Source: Halotalea alkalilenta (GTDB lineage Bacteria > Pseudomonadota > Gammaproteobacteria > Pseudomonadales > Halomonadaceae). From it: a DNA stretch of 64,000 bases. The notes beneath the pieces were generated by a model. The model was not told where the DNA came from, did not search any database, and saw nothing but the letters and a program-made list of their open reading frames with translations. The translations under genes were made by a program, and so were the position numbers. The DNA lies in the NCBI RefSeq assembly GCF_001648175.1, contig NZ_CP015243.1, positions 4,154,001-4,218,000 on the forward strand, written 5' to 3'. This document shows, piece by piece, positions 61,393 through 64,000 of the stretch. The number at the start of each line of letters is the position of its first letter. Position 1 is the first letter of the stretch.

Positions 61393-62319
61393 ATGCTGAC
61401 CTACATCCTCAAGCGCTTCGGGCAGGCGATCCCGACGCTTTTGATCGTGATCACCGTCTCGTTCTTCCTCATGCGCCTGGCGCCAGGCGGCCCCTTCGAC
61501 GGAGAGCGCCAGCTGCCACCGGAGATCGAAGCCAACCTGATGGCGGCCTACCACCTCGACGAGCCGCTGTGGTCGCAATACTTGCGATACATGGGCGGCC
61601 TGCTGCAGGGAGACTTCGGCCCCTCGTTCAAGTACAAGGATTTCAGCGTCACCGATCTGATCATGCAGGGCTTCCCGGTCAGCCTCGAGCTGGGTGCCTG
61701 GGCGATCGCGCTGGCGCTGGCGATCGGCCTGCCGCTCGGGATAATCGCCGCGCTGAAACGCAACTCGACGGTCGACTACGTGGTAATGGGCATCGCACTC
61801 GGTGGCATCGCGATCCCAAACTTCGTGATCGCGCCGATCATGGCACTGGTGTTCGGGGTAATGCTGGCCTGGTTGCCAGCCGGCGGCTGGAACGGCGGCG
61901 CCTGGGCCAACATGGTGCTGCCGGTGATCGCGCTGTCGATCCAACAGATCGCCGCGATCGCGAGGCTCACCCGGGCCTCGATGATCGAGGTGCTCGGCAG
62001 CCAGTACATCCGCACCGCCCGCGCCAAGGGGCTCTCCGAATCGGAGGTGATTTTCCACCATGCGCTCAGGCCTTCGCTGCTGCCGGTGATCTCGTACCTG
62101 GGGCCGGCGATCGCCGGAATCATCACCGGCTCTATCGTGATCGAGCAGATCTTCGGCCTGCCCGGCATCGGACGCTATTTCGTCCAGGGCGCGCTCAACC
62201 GCGACTACACCCTGGTGATGGGGGTGGTGGTTTTCTACGGGGTACTGATCGTGCTGCTCAACCTGATCGTCGATTTGCTCTACAGCGTCCTCGATCCACA
62301 GATCCGCTACGACGATTGA
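61393..62319 (+). CDS. oppB: oligopeptide ABC transporter permease OppB
   Basis: A 308-residue inner-membrane permease, E. coli length 306. The start MLTYILKRFGQAIPTLLIVI and the conserved FFLMRLAPGGPFD are OppB hallmarks. Six membrane spans are visible, and the EAA loop YIRTARAKGLSESEVIFHHA couples to the ATPase. The ATG at 61393 matches OppB; a TTG 18 bp upstream is an unlikely alternative. It is followed by oppC after 34 bp. Confidence 0.94.
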   Translation: MLTYILKRFGQAIPTLLIVITVSFFLMRLAPGGPFDGERQLPPEIEANLMAAYHLDEPLWSQYLRYMGGLLQGDFGPSFKYKDFSVTDLIMQGFPVSLELGAWAIALALAIGLPLGIIAALKRNSTVDYVVMGIALGGIAIPNFVIAPIMALVFGVMLAWLPAGGWNGGAWANMVLPVIALSIQQIAAIARLTRASMIEVLGSQYIRTARAKGLSESEVIFHHALRPSLLPVISYLGPAIAGIITGSIVIEQIFGLPGIGRYFVQGALNRDYTLVMGVVVFYGVLIVLLNLIVDLLYSVLDPQIRYDD

Positions 62320-62353
62320 GCCTGCTCCTCGACCCAGATTCGGTGACCAACAG

Positions 62354-63262
62354 ATGAGCCAAGACAACGTACCCAGCGTCGCCAAGAGCGTCGCTCCGCA
62401 AACCTTCCTCGGCGCCGGCGACAGCCTGGCGATGGACGCCTGGCACCGGCTGCGCCAGAACAAGGCCGCGATGGGCAGCCTGATCATCCTGGTACTGCTC
62501 GCGGCCGTCTGCCTGGTCGGTCCCTTGCTGCTGCCCTGGGGTCTGGCCGACGTCGACTGGGAGAACTTCATGAGCCCGCCGTCGCTCGAGTCGACCCACT
62601 ACCTCGGCACCGACGCCAACGGCCGCGACCTGCTGGTGCGCACCCTCTATGGCGGCCAGATCTCGCTCTCGGTAGCGCTGGTCGCCACCGCCGTGAGCCT
62701 GGTGATCGGCGTGCTCTACGGTGCCATCGCCGGCTATTTCGGCGGGCGCATCGACAGCCTGATGATGCGCTTCGTCGACATCATGTTCTCGCTGCCGTTC
62801 ATGTTCATGGTGATCCTGCTGATGGTGGTGTTCGGCCGCAACATCCTGCTGATCTATGCCGCGATCGGTGCGGTCGAATGGCTCGACATGGCGCGCATCG
62901 TGCGCGGCCAGGTACTGGCGCTGAAACGCCGCGAGTTCGTCGAGGCGGCCCAGGCGCTCGGGGTCAAGGACTCGAAGATCGTCACCCGCCACCTGATCCC
63001 CAATGCGATCGGCCCGGTGATCGTCTACGTCACGCTGACCGTGCCCAAGGTGATCCTGCTCGAAAGCTTCCTCTCCTTCCTCGGCCTCGGCGTGCAGGAG
63101 CCGCTGACCAGTTGGGGAGTGCTGATCTCGGAGGGCCGCGAAATGATGGAGAGCGCCCCTTGGCTGCTGGTCACCCCGTCGGTGTTCCTCGCTGTGACGC
63201 TGTTCTGTCTCAACTTCCTCGGCGACGGTCTGCGCGATGCGCTCGACCCCAAGACCCGTTGA
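62354..63262 (+). CDS. oppC: oligopeptide ABC transporter permease OppC
   Basis: A 302-residue permease partner of OppB. The N-terminal RLRQNKAAMGSLIILVLL, the YLGTDANGRDLLVRTLYGG segment, WLDMARIVRGQVLALKRREF and the C-terminal NFLGDGLRDALDPKTR match E. coli OppC closely. Six membrane spans are present. It starts 34 bp after oppB and ends 34 bp before the ATPase gene. Confidence 0.94.
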   Translation: MSQDNVPSVAKSVAPQTFLGAGDSLAMDAWHRLRQNKAAMGSLIILVLLAAVCLVGPLLLPWGLADVDWENFMSPPSLESTHYLGTDANGRDLLVRTLYGGQISLSVALVATAVSLVIGVLYGAIAGYFGGRIDSLMMRFVDIMFSLPFMFMVILLMVVFGRNILLIYAAIGAVEWLDMARIVRGQVLALKRREFVEAAQALGVKDSKIVTRHLIPNAIGPVIVYVTLTVPKVILLESFLSFLGLGVQEPLTSWGVLISEGREMMESAPWLLVTPSVFLAVTLFCLNFLGDGLRDALDPKTR

Positions 63263-63296
63263 ACGGCCCGCGACGATGGATACCAAGGGAACCAAG

Positions 63297-64000
63297 ATGA
63301 ACGCACCCCAGCACTCTCCTCATCCCCAAGAGGACAACGTCCCGCTGCTGAAGGTCGAGGGCCTGTGCGTCGACTTCGCGCTGCATACCGGCGCGGTCAA
63401 CGCGGTCAAGGACGTCGGCTTTACCCTGCGGCGCGGCGAAACCCTGGCGCTGGTCGGCGAGTCCGGCTCGGGCAAGTCGGTGACCTCGAGCGCACTGATG
63501 CATCTGCTGCCGGATCTGGCTCAGGTCTCCGGCCGGGCGGAGTTCGAGGGCGAAGAGCTGGTCTCGATGCCGCTCAAGCGGATGCGCCGGATTCGCGGCA
63601 ACGCGATTTCGATGATCTTCCAGGAGCCGATGACCTCGCTCAACCCGCTGCATCGGGTCGGCAAGCAGATCGGCGAGGTGCTGAAGAAGCACCGCAAGGC
63701 ACACGGAGCGGCGGTGCGCCAACGCGTGCTGGCACTGCTCGAACAGGTCGGCATTCCCGACCCCGCTCGAAGGATCGACAGCTACCCGCACGAACTTTCC
63801 GGCGGCCAGCGCCAGCGCGTGATGATCGCGATGGCGCTGGCTTGCGAGCCAAAGCTCCTGATCGCGGACGAACCGACCACTGCGCTGGACGTCACCGTGC
63901 AAGCGCAGATCCTCGAGTTGCTCAAGGAACTGCAGGCTCGCCTCGGCATGGCGATTCTGTTCATCACCCACGACCTCAACCTGGTCAAGCGCTTCGCCGA
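63297..64000 (+). CDS. peptide ABC transporter ATP-binding protein (YejF/OppD-like), cut by window end
   Basis: The first 234 residues of an ATPase that energises OppBC. Present are Walker A ([15 protein letters not shown]), [20 protein letters not shown], the signature [16 protein letters not shown], Walker [13 protein letters not shown] and the switch His in [11 protein letters not shown]. The FQEPM and [13 protein letters not shown] style resembles YejF, in which two ATPase domains are fused, so the gene may continue well past 64000. OppD followed by a separate oppF is the alternative. The ATG at 63297 follows a weak GGGAACC site. Confidence 0.88.
   Translation, partial: MNAPQHSPHPQEDNVPLLKVEGLCVDFALHTGAVNAVKDVGFTLRRGETLALVGESGSGKSVTSSALMHLLPDLAQVSGRAEFEGEELVSMPLKRMRRIRGNAISMIFQEPMTSLNPLHRVGKQIGEVLKKHRKAHGAAVRQRVLALLEQVGIPDPARRIDSYPHELSGGQRQRVMIAMALACEPKLLIADEPTTALDVTVQAQILELLKELQARLGMAILFITHDLNLVKRFA

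Overview
The window is a high-G+C chromosomal segment of a gammaproteobacterium. Gene order and protein resemblance (radC-rpmB-rpmG-mutM, coaBC-dut-argB-slmA, rpoH-ftsX-ftsE-ftsY-rsmD, holD-rimI, prfB-lysS, aceA-aceK with an enteric-type IclR) suggest a free-living heterotroph, probably of the Halomonadaceae or a near relative. That placement is inference; no species is claimed.

Layout. 1-5.9 kb: end of isocitrate lyase (aceA), isocitrate dehydrogenase kinase/phosphatase (aceK), a three-gene cystine-type amino acid ABC transporter and, convergent to it, the acetate repressor iclR. 6.1-8.4 kb: an exported GH3 beta-glucosidase. 8.6-20.6 kb (minus strand): a nitrogen-scavenging block read as allophanate hydrolase, urea carboxylase, a GntR/FCD regulator, then the urea ABC transporter urtABCDE. 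It has a near-consensus sigma-54 promoter in front and no urease genes. 21.0-21.8 kb: a small periplasmic protein resembling cyclohexadienyl/arogenate dehydratase (PheC). 21.9-27.9 kb (minus strand): a complete rRNA operon, 16S, tRNA-Ile, tRNA-Ala, 23S, 5S. It carries a degenerate second tRNA-Ile copy in the spacer and an insertion of roughly 90-100 nt in helix 45 of the 23S gene, the classic site of excised intervening sequences. 28-36.4 kb (minus strand): pssA, a YeeE/YedE transporter, trpS, ald, an RlmI-type methyltransferase, mutM, rpmG, rpmB and radC. 36.5-40.6 kb (plus strand): gpmA, coaBC, dut, argB, slmA. 40.67-42.50 kb: an insertion bounded by IS3-type ends, carrying a dead transposase fragment, a cupin gene and an AraC regulator. 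It sits in the loop of the terminator shared by slmA and rpoH, whose two exact 15-bp arms survive on either side. 42.5-46.5 kb (minus strand): rpoH, ftsX, ftsE, ftsY; ftsY is interrupted by a one-base frameshift at a homopolymer. 46.7-54.1 kb: rsmD and a zapB-like gene (plus strand), then rimI, a holD-like gene, a bolA-family gene, an MFS efflux protein, a small acidic protein, lysS and prfB (minus strand), prfB with its programmed frameshift intact. 54.4-64 kb (plus strand): four consecutive paralogous OppA-type binding proteins followed by one set of OppB, OppC and a YejF-like ATPase cut by the window end.

How the parts work together. aceA, aceK and iclR control the glyoxylate bypass. The urt genes import urea, urea carboxylase (ATP and biotin) makes allophanate, and allophanate hydrolase releases ammonia and CO2; the sigma-54 site points to nitrogen control. 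The opp cluster would give one membrane channel several peptide specificities. Most of the rest is housekeeping. The most unusual structures are the helix-45 insertion, the terminator-split IS3-derived cassette with its 49-bp palindrome, the ftsY frameshift, the tRNA-Ile relic and the four-binding-protein opp array.
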